Source of the DNA: Nilaparvata lugens
Lineage: Eukaryota > Arthropoda > Insecta > Hemiptera > Delphacidae
Direction of reading: 5' to 3'
Length of the DNA stretch: 64,000 nt
Assembly (NCBI RefSeq): GCF_014356525.2
Contig: NC_052508.1
Span: 61,817,800-61,881,799, forward strand
Shown in pieces: positions 11,447-23,253 of the stretch. The position numbers and the translations under genes were made by a program. The notes beneath the pieces were generated by a model. It was not told the DNA's origin. It saw only the letters and a list, made by a program, of their open reading frames with translations, and made no database searches. The first letter of the stretch is position 1. Each line of letters begins with the position of its first letter.

Positions 11447-11452
11447 TTTATT
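11447..11452 (-). promoter_or_regulatory. Possible poly(A) signal of coiled-coil gene
   Basis: AATAAA on the minus strand, about 145 bases past the stop codon at 11597, gives a short plausible 3' UTR. Confidence 0.45.
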
Positions 11453-11596
11453 GTACTTTTTCATGTTTTTCAGTTTATACGTATCTAAAAAATATTACAT
11501 TAAAATACATTAATAAAGCCAGAAGTTCTCTACTTAAATACCTAGACCTACATTATCATAAGACAGTCTTTTTAACAGTGAATTTGGGACTAGCAT

Positions 11597-11747
11597 CTAG
11601 GGAAATAGGATTTTTTTCATGATAGGGAGCATAAAGAAGACGACTGTTCTGATGACACTTGTGGCGTTTGTCAGATTGTCATCGGTTGGCTTTGTCTTTC
11701 GCAGCACCTCACAACTATTACTCATCCTGATCTTGGTGACTTCCATC
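11597..11747 (-). CDS. Coiled-coil protein, last coding exon (exon 6)
   Basis: On the minus strand the acceptor TTTTTGCAG precedes G at 11747. The exon supplies the third base of the codon split after exon 5 (AT|G), then 49 codons and TAG at 11597-11599. The encoded tail is polar (SNSCEVLRKTKPTDDN) and ends in a short hydrophobic, basic segment (VVFFMLPIMKKILFP), which could be a weak membrane tail anchor. Phase agreement with the exon at 24133-24326 (phase 2 into phase 2) and an AATAAA 145 bases downstream support it as the terminal exon. Function unknown. Confidence 0.65.
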
Positions 11748-11910
11748 CTGCAAAAATTCAGAAAAAATGTCAAAGAATCATTTCTTCAAATTAAACTGCA
11801 CAGTAACTTCTTATTTCTATTATAACTGCACATTGTTAACAAGCGGCAAAAAAGCGTATAGTGAGAATCATTTTGAACTATCAAAATTTTATATAACTTG
11901 GATATAATCC

Positions 11911-12290
11911 ATAGAAGGAGAAAAAGAAAAAAGAGAAGAAGAAGGAGGAGAAAAAGGAGGAGGTGGTGAAGGAGAAGAAGAAGAAGAAGAAGAAGAAGAA
12001 GAAGAAGGAGAAGAAGAAAAGGAAAACGGAAAAAAGCAGGAGGAGAATAAGGAGGAGGTGGCGGAAAAGGAAAAGGAGGAGGGGAGCGAAACGATAAGAA
12101 CAAAAAAAAGTAAAAAGGAGGAGAAGAAGAAGGAAAAGAAGAAGAAAAAGGAGGTGAAGAAGAAGGAGTAGGACAGGAGAAAGAAGAAGATGGAGAAGAA
12201 AGAAGGAGGAGAGAAGGAGGAGGAGAAGAAAAAGAAGAAGAAGAAGAACAAGCACAAGGAGGAGAAGAAGAAGTTGAAGGAAAGGTTCTA
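11911..12290. repeat. Long purine tract (GAA/GGA repeats)
   Basis: Some 370 bases that are almost entirely A and G on the + strand, with a pure (GAA)n core near 11975-12010. In the sense of the coiled-coil gene it is a polypyrimidine tract, ending roughly 165 bases upstream of the exon 6 acceptor. The long apparent reading frames on both strands are low-complexity artefacts. Confidence 0.95.
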
Positions 12291-12291
12291 G

Positions 12292-12570
12292 CATAGAGAA
12301 ACAATAGCGTACGCAGATATCCCATAGTATAGGGCGTTTATGTTGCGACTTTCACTGTTATATCAAGCCGATTACTGTCGATTATTGTCGAATTTTACTG
12401 TTTTGACCAGGTAAGAGTGTATGAACGGCACAATATGAGAGACTACGAGCGACATAAAGCTTCACAGGAAAGAACTACGTGGACTATCAGCTTGAGATAA
12501 CAGTAAAAGTTGCGACATAAACGCCCTATATATACCATGGGATATCTACTTATGCTATTGTTTCTCTATG
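12292..12570. mobile_element. 279-bp palindromic MITE
   Basis: Left end CATAGAGAAACAATAGC and right end GCTATTGTTTCTCTATG are exact reverse complements (17 of 17). Arms continue inward for about 80 bases with AGATATCCCATAG, TAGGGCGTTTATGT and ACTGTTAT blocks. It abuts the purine tract on the left and another inverted-repeat element on the right. Confidence 0.85.
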
Positions 12571-13160
12571 GTTTTAGTTATGCAAAATATTATGAAAAAT
12601 GAAATACACTTCAACTATTCATCTATAGTGATTTAATTTGAACTGTCAGGTTTCAGCATTTCTTCTTTAGAAGAAGGAGGAGGAGAAGGAGAAGAAGAAG
12701 AGACGAAAAGATGATGACGCAGTTCGGTCAGTATAAGTGACGAAATCATTAATGACCTTTAAATCTTTACCTAGAACGACAAAAGTATCATGCGAGTAGC
12801 TAAAATTCGGTTAACTGATGAAAGGGCTGATATTCAATCACTTCCTCCATAGTTTCTGATAAATTTCAACTCAACACAGCAGCTATTACTCTTTATTTTA
12901 CTTTACTTGTACGTCATAAGTTTCACATGTTTCATTTACTTGTCGACGAACCTAATCTTCGTAATCTTCAATGATTTCCTTCCATTCAAATTTAATGTTA
13001 AGCTAGTATATAAAAGTGAGATCCACTGTCATCATCCCTTATGAATTCCATCAATGCTTTACATCCATCCAATGCTGAAACCTGACAGTTCAAATTGAAT
13101 CACTATGGTAGAATCGTTGAAGCGTATACCATTTTTCCATAATATTTTACATAACTAAAA
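12571..13160. mobile_element. 590-bp TIR element with 90-bp arms
   Basis: Left arm 12571-12660 and right arm 13071-13160 are reverse complements with few mismatches. Shared blocks include TTTTAGTTATG, CAATTTGAACTGTCAGG and TTTCAGCATT. The middle holds a short purine tract (12660-12712) and otherwise AT-rich DNA. It is non-coding. Confidence 0.8.
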
Positions 13161-13644
13161 TCTTTCCTTCATCTTGACAAGAATATGAGCTGTATTTATT
13201 TATTTAAATAATTCAAAATAAATTAATTTCAAAGCAATAATATCCTTGCACATCCACACCACGTGTACATGTGTATCAATTCCAATTTGAATACAATTTT
13301 CCCGTAAACATTCATATCCTCCCACAATCTCGTTTACAAGAAAAACACATTTTATCTCATCTTCTTCAGATTATCATACAGGAAAACATATGATTACCCC
13401 CATTTTTTCTTTTAAATAAAGCTGCATGATCATAATAGTGTGAGGAATACAGAGCTTATGTAACAAACATAATACTTCGAGCTAAGCATGATTTTTCCCT
13501 AAATATTCATAATTTTTGTTCAAAAGCATGTAAGCCTGCGATTCATTTCAAACTGACATTTGAACATTTGTAGAATGGAAAGCGTTGTTATGAAGAATAC
13601 TGACAATCTATTGACGTAAGTATAATATAATACACTCTTTATAT
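13161..13644. other. Intron DNA, nothing recognised
   Basis: AT-rich part of the last intron of the coiled-coil gene. No exon, repeat family or structure was seen. Confidence 0.4.
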
Positions 13645-14115
13645 TATAAAGAGTGGGTGAAAAGTCCGATAATGGCTTAATATCTCTTACACAAAGGTTA
13701 TTTGACGGTGGGTGTGATTGGGGATCCTACTAAAATTGAAAATACTACTTTACTATGACTTCAAAAATCTGGTCCGCCATCTTGGATCCGCCATATTGAA
13801 TGCAACTTTATTTTTTAAATGGGAAGGTTATCATGCGATACATGATTTTGATACGAAATTTCAAGAGAAAATGGATGATGAAAGCCGCACATCGATATCT
13901 CAAACCGTTCAGAAGATATTCACATTATTAATCAATACCACTTATGTATTTCATTTCTGATATGCATGATATTGAATAATAATGTGAATATCTTCTGAAC
14001 GGTTTGGGATATCGATATTCGTTTTCCGCCATTCATTTTTTCTTGAAATTGCGTATCGAAATCATGCATGGCATGACCACCTTCCTATTTAAAAAAATAA
14101 AGTTGCATTCAATAT
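13645..14115. mobile_element. Palindromic element, left part (host of BEL/Pao)
   Basis: Begins TATAAAGAGTGGGTGAAAAG. The terminal block reappears in reverse complement at 23956-24119 (GGTGGGTGTGAT, CTACTATGACTT, ATGGTCCACCATCTTGGATCC). An inner hairpin pairs about 13894-13930 with about 13975-14013 (GTTCAGAAGATATTCACATT). The BEL/Pao retrotransposon was inserted at AATAT (14111-14115). Confidence 0.85.
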
Positions 14116-14814
14116 TGTTGGAGCCAGCTCTAGTTTTCATTTTTCGTTTTTGAATTGGACGCGCGCTCCTCGATCAGTTCGTATTTCTTTCACTTGAGTG
14201 CGTCGCGCTCACTAGCCGGTAGGTTTTTTCTTTCAGTTCAGTCTCGCTTCGTAATAGCTTGCCTCGAGTCGGGAATTGATAATTACTATTCGTCGATCAT
14301 TCCCAGAAGAAAATCGTTCTTCAAATTATTATTTTTTCGTTAATGTTAAATCGTACACCATAAACCTACGTTTGGAAGAGTGTTTGCCAAACTCCCTTTA
14401 GTTGAAAGTTTTAAACTATTATTTTTCGATTGGAAAGTTCACCGATCTATAGTCTTTAAAGACATTGTAAATATCTCGTCAGAAATATATGTGCAACGTT
14501 ATATGATGGAAGCCGAATTTACCAACAGTAGATGACAATTAAGCTTGCCTTTTCACCATCCTTGATTCATCTCCTACCTCGGGGACACCTGAATACCTTA
14601 CCTGAGAGTTGTAAGCTCAATAATATAAATATTACATTAGGTACTCTGCAGGTTTTCGGTGAGTTGTTCTTTTATATATTCATTGCATGTACTTGTTTCT
14701 GTAGAGATATCACTTGTTTCTTTTCTATTCAATACAGTCCACTTTACATCAAAATTATTGATTACCAATTTAAAATCAATATAAATTTCGCAAAGTTGAA
14801 CCTTAGAGTTTACA
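14116..14814 (+). repeat. 5' LTR of BEL/Pao element
   Basis: 699 bp, TG...CA ends. It should carry the promoter and poly(A) region of the element. Compared with the 3' LTR it has one extra C near 14303 and one extra T near 14335, plus C/T, C/T and A/G differences near 14164, 14248 and 14606. Confidence 0.95.
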
Positions 14815-14815
14815 T

Positions 14816-14833
14816 TGGTCCTCCGGGCCGGAT
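14816..14833 (+). promoter_or_regulatory. Primer-binding site, tRNA-Tyr-like
   Basis: TGGTCCTCCGGGCCGGAT starts two bases after the 5' LTR. Reading TGG then an acceptor stem and T arm, it resembles the complement of the 3' end of metazoan tRNA-Tyr (TGGTCCTTCGAGCCGGA), with two differences in the first 17 positions. First-strand cDNA would be primed here. Confidence 0.65.
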
Positions 14834-15174
14834 TCTATTGGCTAATTTTTTATTCAAATATTTGGCAAGCACTTATCCAATTTTATTGTAAATCGTTTGT
14901 GCATGCTAGGGTTCAAACCTGTTTGTACATTATGAATTGAGCCGATCAAGTTGGTTCACTCTTATCTCTATTGTCCAATCGGAACCGTTACTTTGCAATG
15001 CTGATAACGTTATCGCTTAGCTTGCTTCGTCTATTGAGCTTTCTCTGTTCAATTTGTACTAACATTATCATTTTGCTTGCTTGAATCATCAATGAAAATC
15101 GTTCATTGTTGCATTCGTAATTTTATTCGAAAATTAGTAAATGAAAATCATTAAGACCTTTCCAATATCCAATC

Positions 15175-16090
15175 ATGAGTGAAAAGAAGTTAAAGCTCAA
15201 ACGAGCTAAACTTGAGCAATATTTCTATCGTATTCAACGTACCTTCGATTTGTCGAAAAAGGTTTTAAAAGAAGAAGCTAGTGCTAAACAATTTCTAATT
15301 CTCTATAGTTCCACTCTTAAAACTGTTCAGGATTATGAAGCTGTTGAAATGGAAATACAGGAGCTTGAAATGGAAAAAGACCCGGAATTTGTACCCAAAT
15401 TTAGTAGTTCACATATGGAAATGTTCGAACATATGGAAGCAATTGCTAGTGAATTGAAAAAACGCAGTCAGGTTGTACCTAGTGTTTCTACCCCGGCTCA
15501 ACCTGTATCTTCCAATAAGGATTCGTCTAATATTTTACCGAAAATTGAAATTCCTGTGTTCGACGGAGATCAATCAAAAGGGCGGTATTCTACGAAATGT
15601 TTAAATGCATGATTCATGACAACAAATCGATTCCAAATCAACAAAAGGTCCAATATCTGGTGTCCAAACTATCTGGAGAAGCGGCTAATATTTCACGTCA
15701 TCTACCACCTATTGCTAATAATTATGAAATTATTTGGGATGCATTAATTAAGCGGTTCAATGACCCCCGCTCACTCTCAAATGTGTACTTGAAACAAATT
15801 TTCGAATTCAATTGTCTAAAATCTGAGTCTCGTGCAGGTTTAGTTTCTATAGTCGATCAGTTCTGTGGTTCAATTACTGCTTTAAAACGCCTACGAGGTG
15901 AAGATGTATCTGATGCAATATTTCTGTTCCAAGCGTTGAAAATTTTAGATCCTGTTTCTCGAAAGGCATTTGAAGCTTCAGTTCATATTAAGGATGATCC
16001 CACATATACTGATTTTGTTTCATTCATCGAAGGCAGATTAAATCGTTACCGCATGACGAATCGTCTAAACAATGCAAGCCAGTAGTGAAA
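15175..16090 (+). pseudogene. gag: BEL/Pao Gag, frame broken
   Basis: Structural protein that packages the element RNA. The ATG at 15175 opens 138 codons rich in Lys/Glu helices, followed by the BEL-typical LPKIEIPVFDGD motif (about 15536-15571). The reading then moves to another frame near 15585, where FYEMFKCMIHDNKS, YLVSKLSGEAA and ALIKRFNDPRS (DUF1759-type Gag) run on to a TAG near 16084. One base lost or gained near 15585 explains the switch. Everything else is well preserved, so the damage is recent or a sequencing indel. Confidence 0.85.
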
Positions 16091-17189
16091 CCAATACCAA
16101 AATCCAAAGTGTTGGTTGTTCAATCGAATTCGCAAGTGACCAAATCACCGGTAAAAATATCAGAATGTCTGAAATGTTCGATGACAAATCATAAATTGAT
16201 CAATTGTCGTCTTTTTCGTCAGTTATCACCTTGGGACCGTTTCGTTTTGTTAAGGAGAAGGGTTGCTGTTTGAAATGTTTCTCGCCAGCCCATCGTAGTA
16301 AAGATTGTACTTCTTCCAACTGCGAGGAATGTAGTCAGAAGCATAATTCGCTTTTACATTTCGGAAATGCTTCAAATTCGTCATCAAATTCGGAAGCGAA
16401 AAAGGTAGAAAATAATACTATTACCTGTTGTTCTATCGATTCGAAGTCGGCACCGTATAGTGTTCTACTATCAACTGCTCAAGTCGAGGTACCTGATAAG
16501 AGAGGTAGATTGCACAAAATAAGAGTTTTAGTTGATTCAGCTAGTCAAAGTCATTTCATTACTCGTAAACTTTGTTGTAAATTGCAACTATCGATTTCTC
16601 CTTTCCAATTAATTGTGAATGGTTTTGGCGGAAATTCGCAATCAGTTTTTGGTCGTACTTTTGTCACGCTTCAATCTCGACTCGATTCTAGTGTTAAATT
16701 TTCCATTGAACCATTAGTTGTCGAAAAAATCATGGAACAGCTTCCCACTAGTAAAATTGATAATTCTAAATTATCAAATTTGTTTGGTCTTCGACTTGCT
16801 GATGAAAGTTATCACATTCCCAGCGAAATTGACGCTATTATAGGAGCTGAATTAGTGCCCCATATTTTCCGAAATGGTCGTGTGGAAATTGATTCGAATT
16901 ATTTGATGGCCTTGGAAAGTGTTTTCGGTTATATTTTGATGGGTAGAGCCCCTATTTTAACTCAATCTTCAGAAAATTCAACGTGTTTGATGACTTGTCT
17001 AACATCACCGTTGGATAAGTTAGTTCGAAAATTTTGGGAAGTGGAAAGCATTCCAGATGTAGGAAAACAACTCACTGCTGATGAGTTGGAATGCGAGAAG
17101 GATTTTGCATCGTCCGTTCGTCGTGAAAATTCGGGTAGATTCGTTGTCTCATTATCGTTTTCAAAATCCCCTGATTGTGTTGGTGATTC
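16091..17189 (+). pseudogene. pol: BEL/Pao zinc knuckles, protease and start of RT region
   Basis: After the stop at 16084 a short stretch (ECLKCSMTNHKLINC) and, in a second frame from about 16240, CCLKCFSPAHRSKDC plus CEECSQKHNSLLHF form the zinc-binding nucleocapsid array. The aspartic protease follows: VLVDSASQSHFITRKL (about 16528-16575), where the usual DSG is DSA, then the DUF1758 blocks VNGFGGNSQ, DAIIGAEL and FGYILMGRAP. The frame ends at the piggyBac insertion at GGT GAT TCT. The frameshift near 16240 and the stop at 16084 break it; the DSA variant is also found in other BEL proteases. Confidence 0.85.
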
Positions 17190-17193
17190 TTAA

Positions 17194-20015
17194 CACTCTT
17201 GGGGAAACATGAAACCTATGACACCAAGGGAAACACCCGGTCTGAGGGACCTCCACATACATTTATACTGTTTTTCCTCTGTCTTATGAAACAACTATCA
17301 TTTCTATGTAAAGAGACGGTTAAATAGAACAATTTTATCCAGTTCAGTATTTTTTTCAATGAAATGAAAATCAAAACAGGAATAATATGATCAATGTTAG
17401 CTACAAAAAATATGAAAATTGAAAGTTATTACTAAATTAGATATTGTCAAAGATAAAACGTTCAATACAACACACACATTATAATATTAGGTTTTTTCAT
17501 TGAGAATCCTATTCAAATTATTTAGGAGATTCCATTGTTGAAACTATAATGAAAAAACTTATAACCATTCATGAGAGGAAAAAACTAATAAGCAAAAGTG
17601 TAAGCTATCTTCAAAACATAAAAATTATAAAAAATGGCCAAGTACAAACTAATTTATAGTTTCATTATGATTTACATAATGGAATCCTTGTAAATTATCC
17701 TTATATTTTTACTCCTCATAACTGGTATTCAATGTTCTTTCAATTTACTTGCTCTATTTTGAACACTCTAAACAAACCTTTCGACTACATTCACCACAGA
17801 TAGGCTTTTCACACTTGATGCACATATAAGCGGTTTTTCTCTTCTTCTGGTAAGGACAGGTTGAACAAGTTTTTCTTTTCCCCATTCGGTGACAAGCTAC
17901 TTCTCCCTGTTGCTGCTGTGCTAGATCTTGATTTTCTTCTCCTAATGCTTTTTGTATGGTGCATTTCAGTTCTTTTGGGAGATTTACGTTTGATGCAAGT
18001 CTTGAACGGAGGTGTGGGATGATCATCTCATTTGCTAATTGTTTTATAAATTCAAACCGTGCCATATCAGGAATGTCTTTGAAGCTCATATAAAGGATAA
18101 AAGAGTTGACACTACTGATATTCAAGAGTCTGTATAAAACAGCTAAAGGCCAACGTCTAGTACGGCAGCTTGAAGAAAACACAGCACACTTCATGTCCAG
18201 TAAGTCTACACCACATTTTGTGCTGTTGTAGTGCGAAATTATTTCAGGCTTGTTATTTATTGTATCAATGGAAGAAGTGTGGTGCATGCTTGAAACTAAG
18301 ACCACTGCTCTGTTTTCTTGGGGACAAAGCTGACAAGGGTGCAATCCTTTTTGAAGCCATGAATGGATGAGCCAACAGGTCTGTGGGGGTTTTGAAGAAA
18401 CTCCAATGGGATTTCTCTCTTATTTCTTTTCATAGTTCCGACGTAAGTGAGATTTCTTTTAGACAACTCTTCTACTAGTTCCATTGAACTGAACCAATTG
18501 TCAGCAGTAATATTCCTATTACTCCTGAGTATTGGTTCACTGAGTCTTATCACTGATTGTGTAGGTACACTGAGTTCTTTTTCTTCTTCAGACAGACCTA
18601 AGCCATCACTGCCCTTCCCAGTATACAGGTAAGCATTCAACAAATACGAGGTCTTGCTGTCAGCCAAGCACATCACTTTAATGCCATATTTTTTTGGCTT
18701 CTTTGGCATGTAAACTTTAAAACTACATCTTCCTCGGAATGGTATGAGCATTTCATCAATAGTCACTTCAGAGGAGACGCAGTACACACTTTGACAGTTT
18801 TGATGAATAAATAAAATATTTCTGATATCGGGGCTGCTTTGTCTTGTAGTCTTCTCTGAGCACGAGTTTCCATGCTATCAAACCTTAGACAGCTGATAAG
18901 AACCTTATAACGTTTGACTGACATTGTTGCAGAAAATATTGGGCGGCTGAAAAGGTCCTTGGAGAACACACTTTCTATTGTTTCGTCATTTGATTTCAAA
19001 ATGGAACTAAGAAGCAACAAACCAAATAAGGCATTGATTTCCTCAATAGTTGTGTCTCTATAATTACTAACATTGGTATTCTCTCCTAATCCAGATCGAA
19101 CAGTTTGAATCTTTTTGTTTGTGTTGACCAGAATTTTATCCATAATATTGTCATCAAAGAGGAGTCTCCATAATTGAACTTTGTTTGGTTTATTTCCTAA
19201 CACTCTTGCTGGGCCTCTGATTCCTGGAAGACCAGTACGCACAATATTCCTAGCTGGTGTCCTAACATTAGTTGGAGGTTGATTGCTGTACCAAACACTT
19301 GGAGGTCCGAAGTCTTGCTTTCTCATTCTCTCTTCAAACACTTCAGGCAAGCCATCAATACGATTATCATCAGTCATAGGCTCATCTAATTCCAAAAGAT
19401 TGTCATCTTCTGATTCTTCACTTGTATCTTCCTCTCCTTGATCATCACAATCATCTCTCATCACAACCTCTTGAGCAGGAGCAGTCCATGTCGGATCTTC
19501 ATCTGAGTCGTCTACTTCACTTCCTGATGACAAATTCAAAAATTCTTCGTCATCTTCAGGATGTAGAAGCCTTCGAATACGAGCACCAAAATCAGAATCA
19601 TGTGGGTCAAAAGATCGACTAGGTCCTGGACAATCCATTTCAATATTTTGATAATTTCACTACAGAAATATTAGAGTAAAAATTCACTGACAAAACTAAT
19701 GTACATTTGAAAATAAACTACTAATTTCACCAAACGTTGTACGCGAATAACACAAAGGGAAACACCCAGTCACACAGACCGGTACACAAATAACTCACAG
19801 GGAAACACCCGGTCACACAGACCGCCAAACTTTTGATAAACAATACATTATTCCTGAACGAGTATTTGCAACCAACTGAAAACAGTGGCAAGCTTTTAGT
19901 AACAGTGTAGTGGGAAGGTACTGTGAAGGTTGGCGACCCTGCTTCATAACTGTGACCACTACAACAAAACTCAAATTCACTGGGTGCCTATCAGACCGAT
20001 GTTTCCCTAAGAGTG
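17194..20015 (-). mobile_element. piggyBac-type DNA transposon, 2822 bp
   Basis: Terminal inverted repeats CACTCTTGGGGAAACAT (17194) and, in reverse complement from 20015, CACTCTTAGGGAAACAT (one mismatch in 17). TTAA lies on the left (17190-17193) and TTAT on the right (20016-20019). Subterminal copies of GGGAAACACCCGGTC sit at about 17229, 19757 and 19800. It encodes a piggyBac transposase on the minus strand and is inserted in the pol gene of the BEL/Pao element. Taking the right-hand flank, excision restores an open pol frame (G-D-S-Y-A-M). Confidence 0.95.
17754..19638 (-). pseudogene. piggyBac transposase, two frameshifts
   Basis: DDE_Tnp_1_7 transposase, normally cutting and pasting at TTAA. 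The ATG is at 19638. The N-terminal part is acidic, followed by FSRPIFSATMSVKRYKVLI and CLRFDSMETRAQRR. The first catalytic Asp is in VTIDEMLIPFRGR (about 18740-18778), the second in NITADNWFSS (about 18500), the third in CGVDLLD (about 18195-18215). The C-terminus is a Cys-rich finger, CSTCPYQ...CIKCEKPICGEC, ending at TGA or TAA near 17754. The frame changes near 18800 and again near 18315. All three Asp are retained. Total span fits about 620 residues, normal for the family. Confidence 0.92.
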
Positions 20016-20019
20016 TTAT

Positions 20020-22684
20020 GCTATGTCAGAACGTCGACTCATCAGTTTGGAGAAACGACTGGCACGTGATCCAAACATGCGTTTAGTGTATCACGATGTC
20101 CTCTTGGATTATCTCAAACAAGGACACATGGAATTGATAAAAAATCAGAGTGATAAAGGTGGTTATTTTATACCTCATCATGCTGTAATCAAAACTCAGA
20201 GTCAATCAACGCCTTTGCGTATTGTCTTTGACGCAGGCGCGAAAACTACTACTGGAGTATCATTGAATGATATACTTCATATCGGCCCCAAGTTGCAAAC
20301 GGATATTTTCGTTCTGTTAGTCAATTTTCGGTTATTTTCTATCGCTGTAACTGCTGATATAAAGCAGATGTATAGACAGATTCTTGTCGATGAATCGTGT
20401 CGCAAATTTCAGCGTTTGTTATGGAGATTTTCGTCCAATGATCCCATACAAATTTTTGAATTAAAAACTGTCGTATTTGGTCTGAGTGAGTCACCGTTTC
20501 TAGCTCTCAGAACTGTCCATCAACTTGTTCAAGAAGAAAGTGAAAATTTCCCTGATGCTAAAGCTCGTATTCCGAGTGACATGTTTATGGATGATTTGGT
20601 GACAAGTGTGTCTTCTTTAGGTGAAGCAAATCGTCTTTGTAGTCAGGCTAAAGAATTGTTCGAGAGAGGCGGATTCGAACTTACTAAATGGAGTTCCAAT
20701 TCACCTGAATTGATGAATGATTTCTCGGAAGATGAAAAATCGGCCTTGTCTAAAGATTTCGAGATGGGAAATTTGTTGGCTGTCCTAGGTTTGAAATGGC
20801 AACCTGGTAGTGATTCGTTTTGTTTTTCAGTGAATCCTAATCAGTCTGTTCCTACCAAACGTCACATTTTATCGGTAGTAGCACGCATTTTCGATCCTTT
20901 GGGACTCTTGTCACCCCTAACTTTGTTTCTTAAATGTTTGATTAAACAATTATGGAATGCTGGTCTTGATTGGGACGATTCAGTACCTCCCTCTATTGCG
21001 CTTCAATGGGAGACATGTCAGAAGGAGTTCCCTTTATTGTCCAATCTCTTCATACCACGTCATTTAGGAGTGATGAATGATTCGAAAATTACTGTCATTG
21101 GTTTCTGTGATGCATCGACTTTAGGTTATGGTGGTGTGATCTACATAAAATCTCAAATGGATATGCAACCTGCAACTATCACATTGTTGTGCGCTAAATC
21201 AAAAGTCGCGCCATCTAAGACTTTATCCATACCTAGGCTTGAATTATGCGCGGCGCTCTTGCTCGCTGAATTAATACAGGTTGTTGTCTCTGTTTTGAGC
21301 CTTTGTTGTCACGTGACTCGCGTTGTTGCATTATCGGATTCAACTGTGGTCTTACATTGGATCAGGGGCTGTTCATCTAGATGGCAATCTTTTGTCGCTA
21401 ATCGAGTTACGAAAATTCAAGACTGTCCTATCAACGACTGGTTACACGTGGCAGGAAATTCAAACCCAGCTGATCCCATTTCGAGAGGTTTATCCCCTTC
21501 TGAAATAATCAATCATGATTTGTGGTGGTCTGGCCCCTCTTGGCTAATGTTAGAAGAGAGTGAGTGGCCCGTCAAGGTCGATCTGGAACCAATAGAGTGT
21601 CTACCTGAGGTCAAGGTTCACTCAATTGTCACTGTAGTACAGTCGGAAAATTCATCTATTAATTCGATTCATCTTTTAATTGCTCGTTGTTCCAACTACC
21701 AACGTCTATTGCGTATCATGGTGTTAATATTGAAAGTACTTCGTCTATTGCCTAAACCTCATGAATTAGATTTCGATTTGGCAGAAAAACATTTGTGTAA
21801 AGTCGTACAAAAAATTCATTTTTCGAAAGAATTACTGGAATTGAAAGCTGGGAAAGAATGTACTTCTCATCTTCAACAACTGTCACCCTTTCTTGATCAT
21901 GATATTATTCGTGTGGGTGGACGTTTACAAAATTCTGAGTTGAATTATGACAGCTGTCATCCGATTATATTACCGAAAAATGATCCATTGGTCACGCTTT
22001 TGATTGATTATTTTCATGAAAAGCACTGTCACGCTGGACCTCATTTATTGGCGTCTATTTTGAGACAAAAATATTGGATTTTATCAGCCCGTGTCCTTAT
22101 AAGGAGTCATGTACGAAAATGTAACAAGTGTTTTCACTATCGTCCCACTCTTACACCGCCGAAAATGGGCAATCTGCCAGCCTGTAGAACTCTGTCGTCT
22201 AAACCATTCGTCCAATGTGGAGTTGATTATGGTGGACCCATTCGAATCACCATGGCCAGGCGTCGGAATCCTTTCATATTTAAATCGTACATTTGTCTTT
22301 TTGTCTGTATGGCAACTAAAGCCGTTCACATTGAATTAGTTTCGGACTTATCGACCCAAATGTTCTTATCAGCTTTTCGCCGTTTCCTTGCTCGACGAGG
22401 TCCTTGTAAGGTCATGTATTCCGATAATGGTACCAACTTCGTCGGCGCCTATGATGAGCTAATAAAATTGTCACGGATGCTGAACTCCAAGGAATATCAA
22501 AACCTGCTCCAGAATGAACTTGCTGATCATAGCATTGAGTGGAATTTCATCCCGCCAGGTTCACCTCACTTCGGCGGTCTTTGGGAGGCGAATATAAAAT
22601 CAGTAAAGTCACACCTGTTTCGAGTTATTGGTAACCAGTTGTTGACTTACGAAGAATTGAACACTGTCTTAGTTCAAATGAGGC
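20020..22684 (+). pseudogene. pol: BEL/Pao RT, RNase H and integrase
   Basis: Long open frame, 897 codons from the ATG at 20023. In that numbering RT has Asp112 in TADIKQMYR and the FMDD box at 188-191 (in place of YMDD/YVDD). RNase H has Asp363 in FCDASTLGYGG, then PRLELCAALL. The integrase His/Cys motif is HEKHCHAGPH...VRKCNKCF, and the catalytic triad is Asp735 (VDYGGP), Asp801 (SDNGTNF) and Glu855 (GGLWEANIKS). All catalytic residues are present. The frame runs off at about 22680, where one base appears lost before the conserved EAVLNSRPL motif. It is the same pol as the part before the piggyBac insertion. Confidence 0.93.
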
Positions 22685-23120
22685 TGTACTTAACTCACGC
22701 CCGTTATGTCAAATGAGCGCGGATCCGAGTGAACCCCTCGCCCTCACACCGGCTCATTTTCTCACTTTGACACCTCTTAAGTACCTTCCTATGTTAAATG
22801 TGGAAGATCGTCCAATGAATCGATTGGATCGGTTTGAATTAGTCAATCAAATGGTTCAGTCTTTCTGGAGTCGTTGGCGCAAAGAATACTTACACAAATT
22901 ACAAACCCGTGTGAAATGGTGTAAGGATTCCACCCCTCTCACGGTTGGGACAATCGTCCTAGTGGATCAACCAAATGTCGCACCGTTGAAATGGCCTCTG
23001 GGGGTGATTGAGGAAGTATTTCCCGGTGCTGATGGTGTCGTTCGAGTGGCTATGGTGCGGTGCGCCAATGGTCGCTTCAAAAGGCCGGCTACAAAGTTGT
23101 ATCCGTTGCCTACTCAATAA
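22685..23120 (+). pseudogene. pol: BEL/Pao integrase C-terminus, shifted frame
   Basis: Continues pol in another frame: LNSRPLCQMSADPSE, LTPAHFLT, then DRFELVNQMVQSFWSRWRKEYL and a final RFKRPATKLYPLPTQ ending at TAA 23118-23120. This DUF5641-type tail is usual for BEL/Pao integrases. Confidence 0.88.
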
Positions 23121-23243
23121 TTTTCCTTTTGCATTTTTTGTTTTATTCTCGTTTTGTTTTATTTTTTATTTCTTTCGTCGTTTATTCATTGTTTTTTTTT
23201 CGTTTCTTTGTTCTCTAGCCTTGTCTGAAAATAGCTTTTCAGC

Positions 23244-23253
23244 CGGGGGGGGA
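23244..23253 (+). promoter_or_regulatory. Polypurine tract
   Basis: CGGGGGGGGA immediately before the 3' LTR, the position where plus-strand DNA synthesis is primed. Confidence 0.8.

Noticed and set aside
11786..12325. Overlapping reading frames of 120-180 codons on minus
   Set aside because: They translate a GAA/GGA tract into Ser/Phe/Leu homopolymers; low complexity, not genes.
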